From contig PLMN01000030.1 in assembly GCA_003141555.1 (NCBI GenBank), forward strand, positions 30,095 through 94,094: 64,000 nt of DNA, in the 5' to 3' direction. Shown here piece by piece: positions 51,252 through 59,675 of this stretch. This DNA comes from Candidatus Aminicenantota bacterium. Its GTDB lineage: Bacteria > Acidobacteriota > Aminicenantia > Aminicenantales > UBA4085. Positions within the stretch are counted from its first letter, which is position 1. Each line of letters begins with the position of its first letter. The notes below the pieces were generated by a model that was not told where the DNA came from, ran no database searches, and worked only from the letters and a program-made list of their open reading frames with translations. The position numbers and the translations under genes are program-made.

Positions 51252-52784
51252 TTATTCCCACTCGATCGTGCCCGGCGGCTTGGACGTCACGTCGTAGACC
51301 ACGCGGTTGACGCCCCGGACCTCGTTCACGATCCGGGTCGAGATCCGGGCAAGAAGCTCCGGCGCGGCGGGGAACCAACTCGCGGTCATCCCGTCGACGC
51401 TTTGGACCAGCCGGACGGCCACCGCCCGCTGGTAGGTTCGGCGGTCGCCCATGACGCCCACGGACTTCACGGGCAGGAGGACGGCGAAGGCCTGCCAGAG
51501 CCTGCAGTAGACGCCGGCCCGCTTCGTCTCCTCGACGACGATCGCGTCCGCATCCCGGACGATGCCCAGGCTCCCGGCGTTCACCTCGCCCACGATCCGG
51601 ACCGCGAGCCCGGGCCCCGGGAACGGGTGCTGGTGGACGAACTCCTCGTCGAGGCCGAGCTCGAGGGCCAAAGCGCGGACCTCGTCCTTGAACAATTCCC
51701 GGAGCGGCTCGACGAGCTCGAAGGTCAGGCCTTCGGGCAGCCCGCCGACGTTGTGATGGGACTTGATCGTCTGCGACGGCCCCCGGACGGGGCGGCTCTC
51801 GATCACGTCGGGGTAGATCGTGCCCTGGGCCAGGAACTTCACCCCGCCGATCCGCTTCGCCTGGCGGTCGAAGATCTCGACGAACAGGCCGCCGATGATC
51901 TTGCGCTTGCGCTCGGGCGAGGTCACGCCCCGGAGGGCGGCAACGAACTCGGCGGCCGCGTCGACGCCGACGACGTTGAGCGAGAGCGTCCGGCGGAAGC
52001 GGGCCATGAGCTCGCCGTACTGCCCCTTGCGGAGCAGGCCGTTGTCGACGAAGACGCAGGTCAGGCGCCGGCCGATCGCCCGGTGGATGATGAGGGCCGC
52101 GACGGCCGAGTCCACGCCGCCGCTCAGGCCGCAGATGACCTTCCCCCGGCCGACGGCCTCGCGGACCTCGCGGACCTTGCGCTCGACGAACGAGCCCATG
52201 CTCCAGTCGGGGGCGAGCCCGGCCAGGCGGAAGAGGAAATTACCGAGGATCTTGCGGCCCTCGGGGGTGTGGACGACCTCGGGATGGAACTGGACGCCGT
52301 AGATGCGGCGGGCGCCGTTCTCGATGACGGCCGCCTTGGTGTTGGCCGTCGTCCCGGTGACCCGGAAGCCGGGCGGAATTTTATCGAGCCGGTCGCCGTG
52401 GCTCATCCAGACCGGACGCAGGTCGCGCACGCCGGCCAGCAGGCCGGAGCGGTCGCGGACCTTGAGCGCGGCGAAGCCGTATTCGCGGCGGGCGTGGGGC
52501 GTCACCTTGCCGCCGAGGAGGTGGGCCGTGAGCTGCTGGCCATAGCAGATACCGAGGACGGGCAGGCCGAGGTCGAAGATGCCGGGGTCGGGAAGCGGCG
52601 CGCCCTTTTCATAGACGCTCTGCGGCCCGCCGGACAGGATGAGGGCCCGCGGCGCGCGCGTACGCAGCTCGTCGAGGGGCGTGTCGAACGGGACGATTTC
52701 GGAGTACACCCCGAGCTCGCGCACCTTGCGGGCGATGAGCTGGGTATACTGCGACCCGAAATCGACGATGAGGATTTTATTCAC
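51252..52784 (-). CDS. guaA: GMP synthase (glutamine-hydrolysing)
   Basis: 510 residues. The class I amidotransferase has GICYGQQLTAHLLGG (catalytic Cys) and the His-Glu pair (FHPEV); the ATP-PPase domain has SGGVDSAVAALI; the dimerisation domain ends SKPPGTIEWE. It converts XMP to GMP. It is the first gene of guaA-dnaE-pseudo-receiver, with divergent apgM upstream. Confidence 0.97.
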   Translation of the reverse strand: MNKILIVDFGSQYTQLIARKVRELGVYSEIVPFDTPLDELRTRAPRALILSGGPQSVYEKGAPLPDPGIFDLGLPVLGICYGQQLTAHLLGGKVTPHARREYGFAALKVRDRSGLLAGVRDLRPVWMSHGDRLDKIPPGFRVTGTTANTKAAVIENGARRIYGVQFHPEVVHTPEGRKILGNFLFRLAGLAPDWSMGSFVERKVREVREAVGRGKVICGLSGGVDSAVAALIIHRAIGRRLTCVFVDNGLLRKGQYGELMARFRRTLSLNVVGVDAAAEFVAALRGVTSPERKRKIIGGLFVEIFDRQAKRIGGVKFLAQGTIYPDVIESRPVRGPSQTIKSHHNVGGLPEGLTFELVEPLRELFKDEVRALALELGLDEEFVHQHPFPGPGLAVRIVGEVNAGSLGIVRDADAIVVEETKRAGVYCRLWQAFAVLLPVKSVGVMGDRRTYQRAVAVRLVQSVDGMTASWFPAAPELLARISTRIVNEVRGVNRVVYDVTSKPPGTIEWE

Positions 52785-52790
52785 CTGTCG

Positions 52791-52819
52791 ATTTTATCAG
52801 ACGCGCCCCGGGCTCACAA
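52791..52819 (-). promoter_or_regulatory. Predicted sigma-70 promoter of guaA
   Basis: Minus strand TTGTGA (52819-52814), 17-bp spacer, TAAAAT (52796-52791), 7 bp upstream of the guaA ATG at 52784, so the leader would be very short. Confidence 0.6.
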
Positions 52820-52845
52820 GGGGGGCGCCCGGAAGCCCCCCTTTT
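52820..52845. other. GC-rich hairpin between divergent guaA and apgM promoters
   Basis: GGGGGGC/GCCCCCC arms around a short loop, with T-tract on the plus strand. It separates the two promoters; it could act as a bidirectional barrier. Confidence 0.5.
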
Positions 52846-52846
52846 A

Positions 52847-52875
52847 TTGACACCCCCCGCGGCTTCTTCTATATT
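52847..52875 (+). promoter_or_regulatory. Strong predicted sigma-70 promoter of apgM
   Basis: Perfect TTGACA (52847-52852), 17-bp spacer, TATATT (52870-52875). The expected start site (about 52882) lies only 3 bp before the ATG at 52885. Confidence 0.8.
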
Positions 52876-52884
52876 GTTTCCGCT

Positions 52885-54087
52885 ATGAACTGGGAAGAAC
52901 TTTCAAAAGAGCTAACCATCCAGACGGATTCCAAGATCGTCCTCCTCGTGATCGACGGCCTGGGCGGCATCCCCGTCCGGGGCAAGACCGAGCTCGAGGC
53001 GGCCGAGACGCGCAACCTCGACCGGCTGGCCCTCCAAGGCACGTGCGGCCTGACCGATCCCGTCCTCATGGGCATCACCCCGGGCAGCGGGCCGGCCCAC
53101 CTGGGCCTCTTCGGCTACGACCCGCTCCGCCATGTCCTCGGCCGCGGCATCCTCGAGGCCCTCGGCTCGGACGTCGAGGTAAAGGAGGGCGACCTCGTCG
53201 CCCGGGGCAACTTCGCCACGCTCAAGGACGGGCTGATCACCGACCGCCGGGCGGGCCGCATCCCGACGAGCGAATGCGAGCGGCTGTGCGGACTCCTGAA
53301 CGCGGCCCTCGCCGGCCGGAAGGACCCCGAGATCACGGTCTTCGCCGGCAAGGAGCACCGGTTCGTCGTCCGCTTCCGGACGTCCGGCCTGGCCGACGCC
53401 TTGACCGACGCCGACCCGCAGAAGGACGGCAAGCCTCCCATTCCGACGGCCCCGCTCGCCCCGGAGGCGGCCAAGGCCTCGGCCGTGGTCAACGCCTTCC
53501 TCACCGACGCCATCCAGATCCTCAAGGCCGAGCCCGTGGCCAATGCCGCCCTCCTGCGCGGCTTCTCCGTCCATCCTTCCATCCCCCGGATGCCGGACCT
53601 CTACAAGCTCCGCCCGGCGGGCATCGCCAGCTACCCGATGTACAAGGGCCTGGCCAAGCTCCTCGGCATGACGACATACAAGGTCGGCCCGGAGACCGCC
53701 GACCTGTTCGACACGCTCGAGGCCCATTTCGCCGAGCACGACTTCTTCTACGTCCACTATAAGAAAACGGATGCCGCCGGCGAGGACGGGAACTACGCGG
53801 CTAAGGTCGCGGCCATCGAGGAGATCGACGCCTTCATCCCCCGGCTCGAAGCCCTGAAGCCCGACGTCCTGGTGGTCACCGCCGACCACTCGACCCCGGC
53901 CGCCCTCCACGGGCATTCCTGGCACCCCAACCCGTTCCTGCTCGTCTCGCCGACGGCCCTGCCGGACGAGACGGGCGTGTTCACCGAGCGCGCCTGCGGC
54001 GGGGGGCTGCTCGGCCGGTTCCCGTCGGTGAACGCGATGCCCCTGATGCTGGCCCACGCCGGCAAGCTCAAGAAGTACGGCGCGTGA
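52885..54087 (+). CDS. apgM: Archaeal-type cofactor-independent phosphoglycerate mutase
   Basis: 400 residues interconverting 3- and 2-phosphoglycerate. Alkaline-phosphatase-fold motifs are LLVIDGLGGIPV, the catalytic serine in TPGSGPAHLGLFGYDP and the metal ligands in TADHSTPAALHGHSWHPNP. This aPGAM form occurs in archaea and some bacteria. The ATG at 52885 lacks a Shine-Dalgarno sequence and stands right behind a consensus promoter, so the mRNA is probably leaderless or nearly so. The stop overlaps the next open frame. Confidence 0.93.
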   Translation: MNWEELSKELTIQTDSKIVLLVIDGLGGIPVRGKTELEAAETRNLDRLALQGTCGLTDPVLMGITPGSGPAHLGLFGYDPLRHVLGRGILEALGSDVEVKEGDLVARGNFATLKDGLITDRRAGRIPTSECERLCGLLNAALAGRKDPEITVFAGKEHRFVVRFRTSGLADALTDADPQKDGKPPIPTAPLAPEAAKASAVVNAFLTDAIQILKAEPVANAALLRGFSVHPSIPRMPDLYKLRPAGIASYPMYKGLAKLLGMTTYKVGPETADLFDTLEAHFAEHDFFYVHYKKTDAAGEDGNYAAKVAAIEEIDAFIPRLEALKPDVLVVTADHSTPAALHGHSWHPNPFLLVSPTALPDETGVFTERACGGGLLGRFPSVNAMPLMLAHAGKLKKYGA

Positions 54088-55379
54088 GGCCGGTGTCCCA
54101 TTCACGAGAATTTCGATATCATCGACGGGCCTTGAGCCTCCTCCGGACCTTTGCCGCCGCCCTCGCCGCGGGTGTCGTCCTCGCGGTCCCAGCGCGCGCC
54201 GAAGCGGGCGCTACCGGGGCGACGACGGCAAATCCCCAGAACGCGCTGGCCGAGGTCTACAACCTCCGCCATTTCACCCACCCCAACTTCACCCGGATCG
54301 TGGTCGATATCGGGGCCATGCGGGAATACGCCTCGGCCGAGACGCGCAACCCCGGCCGGATCGTCGTCGACATCCTCCAGGCCCGCATCAACCCGATCGT
54401 CCGCGAGGACGCGATTCCGGAGAAGTGCGACTACATCGACATGATCCGCATCGTCCAGAAGTCGGACGCCACCGTGCGGGTCACGGCCGACGTGGATTTC
54501 TCCCGGATCAAGCGCTACCAGGTCTACCACGTCTTCGATCCGTTCCGGATCGTGATCGACATCTATCCCCAAGATAAGGCCGGGACGGGAGCCCCGACTC
54601 CCGTCGTCCCGGTAGCGCCTGCTTCAGGGCGCGCTGGGACGCCCGCCAAGAAGCCCGAGCCCGCCAAGGGCGGATACAGCATGGCCCGCCAGCTCGGCCT
54701 CGGGATCCGGTCGATCGTCATCGACCCCGGCCACGGCGGATTCGACCCCGGCTGCCTCGACGGCGCGGGCCTTCAGGAGAAGGATCTCACCCTCGACATC
54801 TCGCTCAAACTCCGCGATCTCATCCTGGCCTCCACCAAGCTCGAGGTCATCATGACCCGGGAGACCGACATTCTCGTCCCCCTCGAAACCCGGACGGTCG
54901 TCGCCAACCAGCGGCGGGCCGACATCTTCGTCTCGATCCACATCAACGCCTTCCCCGACAAGCGGCGGATGGGGATCGAGACGTTCTACCTCAACTTCAG
55001 CTCGGACCCGAAGGTCAACGAGCTCGCCGCCCGGGAGAACTTCACCACGACGAAGACGATCGGCGAGATGGACAAGATCATCCGCAAGATCGTCCAGAAC
55101 AGCAAGATCATCGAATCGCGCGACCTGGCCGAGAGGGTCCAGGGAAGCCTGGTCAAGGGCCTGGCGGCTCAATATTCGGACATCAAGGACCTGGGGACGA
55201 AGGGCGGCCCCTTTTGGACGCTCATCGGCTGCGAAATGCCCTCGATCCTGGTCGAGGTCTCGCACATCTCGAATGCTAAGGAAGCCCAGCGCCTCCGGGA
55301 CGAAGCCTATCGCCGGCAGATCGCCCGCGGAATCTTCGACGGCCTGATGGCCTACGTCCAATCGCTCGGAAAAGGATGA
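54084..55379 (+). CDS. N-acetylmuramoyl-L-alanine amidase with AMIN domain (AmiC type)
   Basis: Periplasmic cell-wall hydrolase of 431 residues. Signal peptide (hydrophobic AAALAAGVVLAVPARA), an AMIN domain (about 60-165), a linker, and the zinc amidase domain with DPGHGGFDPG, QEKDLTLDIS, FVSIHINA and VEVSHISN (zinc ligands and catalytic Glu). Two family D palindromes are in frame: at residues about 35-47, right at the signal-peptide end, and about 175-186 in the linker. The start is uncertain: GTG at 54084 (overlapping the apgM stop) or TTG at 54132. Confidence 0.9.
   Translation: MRPVSHSREFRYHRRALSLLRTFAAALAAGVVLAVPARAEAGATGATTANPQNALAEVYNLRHFTHPNFTRIVVDIGAMREYASAETRNPGRIVVDILQARINPIVREDAIPEKCDYIDMIRIVQKSDATVRVTADVDFSRIKRYQVYHVFDPFRIVIDIYPQDKAGTGAPTPVVPVAPASGRAGTPAKKPEPAKGGYSMARQLGLGIRSIVIDPGHGGFDPGCLDGAGLQEKDLTLDISLKLRDLILASTKLEVIMTRETDILVPLETRTVVANQRRADIFVSIHINAFPDKRRMGIETFYLNFSSDPKVNELAARENFTTTKTIGEMDKIIRKIVQNSKIIESRDLAERVQGSLVKGLAAQYSDIKDLGTKGGPFWTLIGCEMPSILVEVSHISNAKEAQRLRDEAYRRQIARGIFDGLMAYVQSLGKG
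54186..54223. repeat. Family D palindromic element in the amidase signal region
   Basis: GTCCCAGCGCGCGCCGAAGC then GGGCGCTACCGGGGCGAC, inverted relative to the 54606 copy. The encoded V-P-A-R-A-E-A-G-A-T-G-A-T parallels the dnaE peptide in the same frame. Confidence 0.85.
54606..54640. repeat. Family D palindromic element in the amidase linker
   Basis: GTCCCGGTAGCGCCTGCTTC then AGGGCGCGCTGGGAC, two differences from the dnaE copy. Read here from the opposite strand, giving V-P-V-A-P-A-S-G-R-A-G-T. Confidence 0.9.
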
Positions 55380-55386
55380 CGCCCCG

Positions 55387-56283
55387 ATGGATAGACGCGC
55401 GTTCATGAAGGACATGGCCCTCGGCGGGCTGGCCGCCGGCCTCGCCCCGAAGATCCTCGCCGCAGCCCCACAGGGTGGAGCGGGGCCTGATCTGGCCTTC
55501 GCCCAGGGCGAATCGCCGGCGGCCATCACCAAGGCCGCGATCGAGGCCCTCGGGGGAATGGGCAAATTCGTGGCCAAGGGCGACGCGGTCATGATCAAGC
55601 CGAACATCGGCTGGGACCGGACGCCCGAGCTCGCCGCCTGCACCAACCCCGAGGTCGTCAAGGCCCTCGTCGAGATGTGCCTGGCCGCGGGGGCCAAGAA
55701 GGTCACGGTCATGGACAACACGACCAACCAGGCCCAGCGCTGCTACGCCCGCTCGGGCATTGCGGCCGCGGCCAAGGAGGCCGGGGCCGACGTGCCGTTC
55801 GTCAACCCCCGCCGGATCAAGAAGATGTCCATCAAGGGCGAGTGGCTCAAGGACTGGGACGTCATCCAGGACTTCGTCGAGGTCGACAAGCTGATCAACG
55901 TTCCCATCGCCAAGCACCACAGCCTCTGCCGCCTGACCCTCGGTCTGAAGAACTGGCTCGGAGCGATCGGCGATCCGCGCAACCAGCTCCACCAGGACCT
56001 CGACCGGGCCATGGTCGACCTGGCCGCGTTCTTCAAGCCGACCCTGACCGTGATGGACGCCTACCGGATCCTCGTCCGGAACGGGCCCCAGGGCGGCCGG
56101 CCGAGCGACACCAAGCTGACCAAGACCGTCGTCGCCGGCCGGGACTACGTGGCGGTCGAGTCCGTGGGGGCCTCGTTCTTCGACATCGCCCCGGCCGAGC
56201 TCGTGTACATCAAGCTGGCCGCCGCGCGGGGACTGGGCCGGATGGACTGGGAGAAGCTCCGCGTTGAAAAAAGAACGGTCTAA
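55387..56283 (+). CDS. DUF362 protein with Tat signal
   Basis: 298 residues beginning MDRRAFMKDMALGGLAAGLA, a twin-arginine signal. The rest matches the DUF362 fold (VMIKPNIGWDRTPE, HHSLCRLTLGLKNWLGAIGD), a family linked to redox proteins and often followed by ferredoxin domains. It overlaps the following polyferredoxin gene by 20 bp. The reaction is unknown; a periplasmic redox role beside that protein is inferred. Confidence 0.85.
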   Translation: MDRRAFMKDMALGGLAAGLAPKILAAAPQGGAGPDLAFAQGESPAAITKAAIEALGGMGKFVAKGDAVMIKPNIGWDRTPELAACTNPEVVKALVEMCLAAGAKKVTVMDNTTNQAQRCYARSGIAAAAKEAGADVPFVNPRRIKKMSIKGEWLKDWDVIQDFVEVDKLINVPIAKHHSLCRLTLGLKNWLGAIGDPRNQLHQDLDRAMVDLAAFFKPTLTVMDAYRILVRNGPQGGRPSDTKLTKTVVAGRDYVAVESVGASFFDIAPAELVYIKLAAARGLGRMDWEKLRVEKRTV

Positions 56284-57868
56284 GAAACACCGCGCCCTTC
56301 AGCTCGCGCGCGTCGCGGTCCAGGCCGCGGTCTTCTCCCTGTTCCTGGTCCTCCTCTTCGGGACGCACTTCGCGGGCAAGGACTACATCGGCAACGTCGA
56401 GGTCTTCTTCCACTTCGACCCGCTCCTCGCCCTGGCGGCGGGCCTCGCCGCGCGGGCCTTCCTCCCGGCGTTCGTCCTGGCGGCGATCACGCTCCTCGCG
56501 ACGCTTCTCCTGGGGCGCGTGTTCTGCGGCTGGATCTGCCCCCTCGGCGCCGTCCACCAGTTCTTCTCATGGCTGTTCAAGAAGACGAAGTGGCTCCGGC
56601 CCCGGAAAACGGCGACCGGCGGCCTGTATTGGAAATACCTCGTCCTGGCCTTCGTCCTGGTCGGGGCGGTGTTCACCGTCGACCTGGTCGGGATCTTCGA
56701 CCCGTTCTCGTTCCTGTACCGGACGGTCGTCACCAGCGTCCTGCCGGCCTTCGGCCAGGGCCTGGCTCTTCTCACCGGCTTTCTTTACAGCCTCCACCTC
56801 AACGGGCTCGGCGACAAGCTGGCCCAGACCGTCGAGACCATGACCATCAACGGCACGTTCGCCGGCGGGTTCATCATCGGGGCGATCTTTTTCGGCCTGG
56901 TCCTGCTCAACATCGTCCGCGAGCGGTTCTGGTGCCGGTACGTCTGCCCCCTCGGAGCGTTCCTGGGCCTCGCCGGCCGATGGAACGTCTTCAAGCTGAG
57001 GGTCGACGAGGCGAAGTGCATCAAGTGCAACCTTTGCACGCTCCACTGCGAGACGCAGGCCGACCCCTGGCCGGCCGAAAAGTGGAAAAGCTCGGAGTGC
57101 GTCTACTGCGAGACGTGCGCCGCGATCTGCCCGACCGCGGCCATCGCCTTCCCGGCGAAGGCCGGGGCCGAGAAGGTGCCGGCCGTCGATCTCTCGCGCC
57201 GCAAGCTCCTCCTAACCTCGACCGCGGCGTTCCTCGCCGTGCCGTTCTTCCGCATCTCCCCGGCTTCAAAGCGCGCGTCCGAACGCCTCATCCGGCCGCC
57301 CGGAGCGCTTCCCGAGCCGCAGTTCCTCCGCAGATGCGTGAAGTGCGGGGAATGCATGAAGGCCTGCCCGACGAACGCCCTCCAGCCGGCGATCGGGCAG
57401 GCGGGCCCCGAAGGCCTGTGGACGCCCGTCCTGACCCCGAAGATCGGTTACTGCGAGTACTACTGCTCGCTCTGCTCCCAGGTCTGCCCGACCGGGGCCA
57501 TCAAGGAGCTCACGATCCCGGAGAAGGTCAACGTCCGGATCGGCACGGCCTGGATCAACAAGAACCGCTGTCTCCCCTACTTCCTGGGCCGGCCGTGCAT
57601 CGTCTGCGAAGAGCACTGCCCGACGTCGCCCAAAGCCATCAAGTTCGTGATGGTCGAGACGAAGCGGCCGGACGGCACGATTGCGACCCAGAAGGCGCCG
57701 GTCATCGACCTCGACCTGTGCATCGGCTGCGGGATCTGCGAGAACAAGTGCCCGGTCATGGACGACCCGGCGATTTACGTGACCAGCGTCGGCGAGCAAC
57801 GGTCCGAGACGAACCGCCTCCTGCTGCCCGGCCTGTCGGTGGGCGCCCCGCCCGAGATCAAGAAGTAG
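56264..57868 (+). CDS. Membrane polyferredoxin, NapH/NapG-like fusion
   Basis: 534 residues. The N-terminal half has about five membrane helices and the paired motifs CGWICPLGA and CRYVCPLGA of NapH/CcoG-type proteins. Two cysteine clusters follow (CIKCNLCTLHC and CVYCETCAAICP), then an internal Tat-like signal (LSRRKLLLTSTAAFLAVPFF) and a second block with CVKCGECMKACP, CEYYCSLCSQVCP, CIVCEEHCP and CIGCGICENKCP, like NapG. So it looks like a NapH-NapG fusion moving electrons across the membrane to several 4Fe-4S centres. Start TTG at 56264 with GGAG upstream. Confidence 0.88.
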   Translation: MKKERSKKHRALQLARVAVQAAVFSLFLVLLFGTHFAGKDYIGNVEVFFHFDPLLALAAGLAARAFLPAFVLAAITLLATLLLGRVFCGWICPLGAVHQFFSWLFKKTKWLRPRKTATGGLYWKYLVLAFVLVGAVFTVDLVGIFDPFSFLYRTVVTSVLPAFGQGLALLTGFLYSLHLNGLGDKLAQTVETMTINGTFAGGFIIGAIFFGLVLLNIVRERFWCRYVCPLGAFLGLAGRWNVFKLRVDEAKCIKCNLCTLHCETQADPWPAEKWKSSECVYCETCAAICPTAAIAFPAKAGAEKVPAVDLSRRKLLLTSTAAFLAVPFFRISPASKRASERLIRPPGALPEPQFLRRCVKCGECMKACPTNALQPAIGQAGPEGLWTPVLTPKIGYCEYYCSLCSQVCPTGAIKELTIPEKVNVRIGTAWINKNRCLPYFLGRPCIVCEEHCPTSPKAIKFVMVETKRPDGTIATQKAPVIDLDLCIGCGICENKCPVMDDPAIYVTSVGEQRSETNRLLLPGLSVGAPPEIKK

Positions 57869-57874
57869 CGGGCG

Positions 57875-58852
57875 CTATTCGGCGAAGATCTTCTTTAACT
57901 CGTCCTTGAGCGCCGGCACGACCTGGAACAGGTCGCCCACGATGCCGTAGTCCGCGACCTTGAAGATCGGCGCCTCTGGATCCTTGTTCACCGCCACGAT
58001 GACTTTCGAGGACGACATCCCGGCCAAGTGCTGGATGGCCCCGGAAATCCCCACGGCGACATACAGGTTCGGCGAGACGGTCTTGCCCGTCTGGCCGACC
58101 TGGTGAGAATGGCCGATCCAGCCCGAATCCACGGCCGAGCGCGACGCGCCGACCGCGGCCCGCGGGATGAGGGCCGCCAGCTCCCTGAGCAGGGCGAAGT
58201 TCTCGGGGCCTTTGAGCCCGCGGCCGCCGCTGATGATGACCTCGGCCTCGCCGACGTCGATCTCGGCGCCCGATTCCTTGAGGATCTCGGCCACGCGGCC
58301 GGCGACCGCCCCGTCGGGGACGGCCACGGCCTTCACGATCGTCTCGCCCGTCCCCCCGCAGGGCGCGGCCGCGGCGAAGACGTTGGGCCGGAGCGTCGCG
58401 ATCGCGGGCGCACTCTTGAGGCGGAGCGTGGCGAACGCCTTGCCGGCGAAGATAGGACGGGTGAACTCGAGCGACCCGCCCTCGACCGCGACCTTCGTGC
58501 AGTCGGAGGCCATGGCCGCATCGAGCTTGGCCGCGAGCCGCGGCGCCAGGTCCTTGCCCATGGCCGTCGCCGAGAGAAAGACGGCGGCCGGCTTGACCTC
58601 GTCCGCGAGCGTCTTCAGGGCGAGGGCGTAGTCCTGGGCGGAATACGCGGCGAAGGCCGGGCTCTCGAGCCGGAACACCCGGGCCGCCCCGCGGGCGAAG
58701 AGCTCGGCGTCCAGGCCGGCGTCCGCGGGCCCGACGAGGGCCGCGGCCACCGGGGCGCCGAGCTCGGCCGCTCGGCGGGCCGCCTCGCCCAGGGCTTCAA
58801 ACGAGCTCTTCTTGATCTTTCCGTCCCGCGTTTCGATGAAGACGAGCAGCAT
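57875..58852 (-). CDS. etfA: Electron transfer flavoprotein alpha subunit
   Basis: 325 residues. The C-terminal FAD-binding part is clear: [14 protein letters not shown], then [20 protein letters not shown] and [16 protein letters not shown]. It accepts electrons from acyl-CoA dehydrogenases or similar enzymes; a bifurcating role cannot be read from the sequence. It is the last gene of the minus-strand lipid operon, 10 bp after etfB, and converges on the polyferredoxin gene. Confidence 0.95.
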   Translation of the reverse strand: MLLVFIETRDGKIKKSSFEALGEAARRAAELGAPVAAALVGPADAGLDAELFARGAARVFRLESPAFAAYSAQDYALALKTLADEVKPAAVFLSATAMGKDLAPRLAAKLDAAMASDCTKVAVEGGSLEFTRPIFAGKAFATLRLKSAPAIATLRPNVFAAAAPCGGTGETIVKAVAVPDGAVAGRVAEILKESGAEIDVGEAEVIISGGRGLKGPENFALLRELAALIPRAAVGASRSAVDSGWIGHSHQVGQTGKTVSPNLYVAVGISGAIQHLAGMSSSKVIVAVNKDPEAPIFKVADYGIVGDLFQVVPALKDELKKIFAE

Positions 58853-58862
58853 GGCGGCCTCC

Positions 58863-59645
58863 TTAGAGAACCTTCGCTTCGTTGCGGAGCAGGCCGACCA
58901 GGGCCTTGGCCGCCTCTTCCGGCGAGCCGGGGATGATCTTCCCGGCCTGGCGCGCCGCCGGCGTTTCGATCTTCACCACCTCGACCCGGGGGGCGATGTC
59001 GTCGTTCGTCAAGCCGAGCTCCTCGGGCGTGATCACGGGGATGACCTTCTTCTTCGCGGCCATGATGCCCTTGAGCGTCTCGTAGCGCGGCTCGTTCAGG
59101 CCCTTCTGGGCGGAAACGACGGCCGGCAGGCTGAATTCGACCTTCTCGGTCGCGCCCTCGATCTCGCGCCGGACGACGCCGCGGCCGCCGTCGATCTCGA
59201 GCTTGACCGCCACGTTCGCCTGAGGCAGGCCGAGGAGCTCCGCCGTCATGGACGGAACCTGGCCGTTGTCGGCGCCGACCGACTGCTTGCCGAAGAGGAG
59301 CAGGTCGAACTGGGGGAACCGCTTCCGGACCGCGGCCGCGATCAGCTTGGCGGTCCGCAGGCCGTCGTAGGTCTCCCGCCCCGCGTCCTTGATGAGGACG
59401 GCCTCGTCCGCGCCCATGGCCAGGCACTTTTTCAGGATGACCGTCGTCTCGTCCGGGCCGACCGAGAGGACCGTAACCTTGCCCGTCCCGGCTTCCCTCA
59501 GCCTCAGGGCCTCCTCGACGGCGAACTCGTCGAAGGGGCTGATCACGAAATTCAGGCCGTCCTCGACGACGCTCCGGGTCTCGGGATTGACCCGGATCTT
59601 GGACTCCGTGTCCGGAACGCGCTTGACGAATACCAGGATTTCCAT
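58863..59645 (-). CDS. etfB: Electron transfer flavoprotein beta subunit
   Basis: 260 residues with the family start MEILVFVKRVPDTESKIRV, LFGKQSVGADNGQVPSMTAE and LPAVVSAQKGLNEPRYETLK; it binds AMP or a second FAD. It follows fabF by 30 bp on the same strand, so fatty-acid and flavoprotein genes are likely co-transcribed. Confidence 0.95.
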   Translation of the reverse strand: MEILVFVKRVPDTESKIRVNPETRSVVEDGLNFVISPFDEFAVEEALRLREAGTGKVTVLSVGPDETTVILKKCLAMGADEAVLIKDAGRETYDGLRTAKLIAAAVRKRFPQFDLLLFGKQSVGADNGQVPSMTAELLGLPQANVAVKLEIDGGRGVVRREIEGATEKVEFSLPAVVSAQKGLNEPRYETLKGIMAAKKKVIPVITPEELGLTNDDIAPRVEVVKIETPAARQAGKIIPGSPEEAAKALVGLLRNEAKVL

Positions 59646-59675
59646 GGATGCTCCTTCCCGCGGCCCGATGGTCTT

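Noticed and set aside
48914..51310. 798-codon plus-strand frame opposite dnaE
   Set aside because: dnaE on the minus strand is unmistakable, so this is a shadow.
52820..52845. Rho-independent terminator for an upstream plus-strand gene
   Set aside because: No plus-strand gene ends here; both neighbours diverge, so I record it only as a hairpin.
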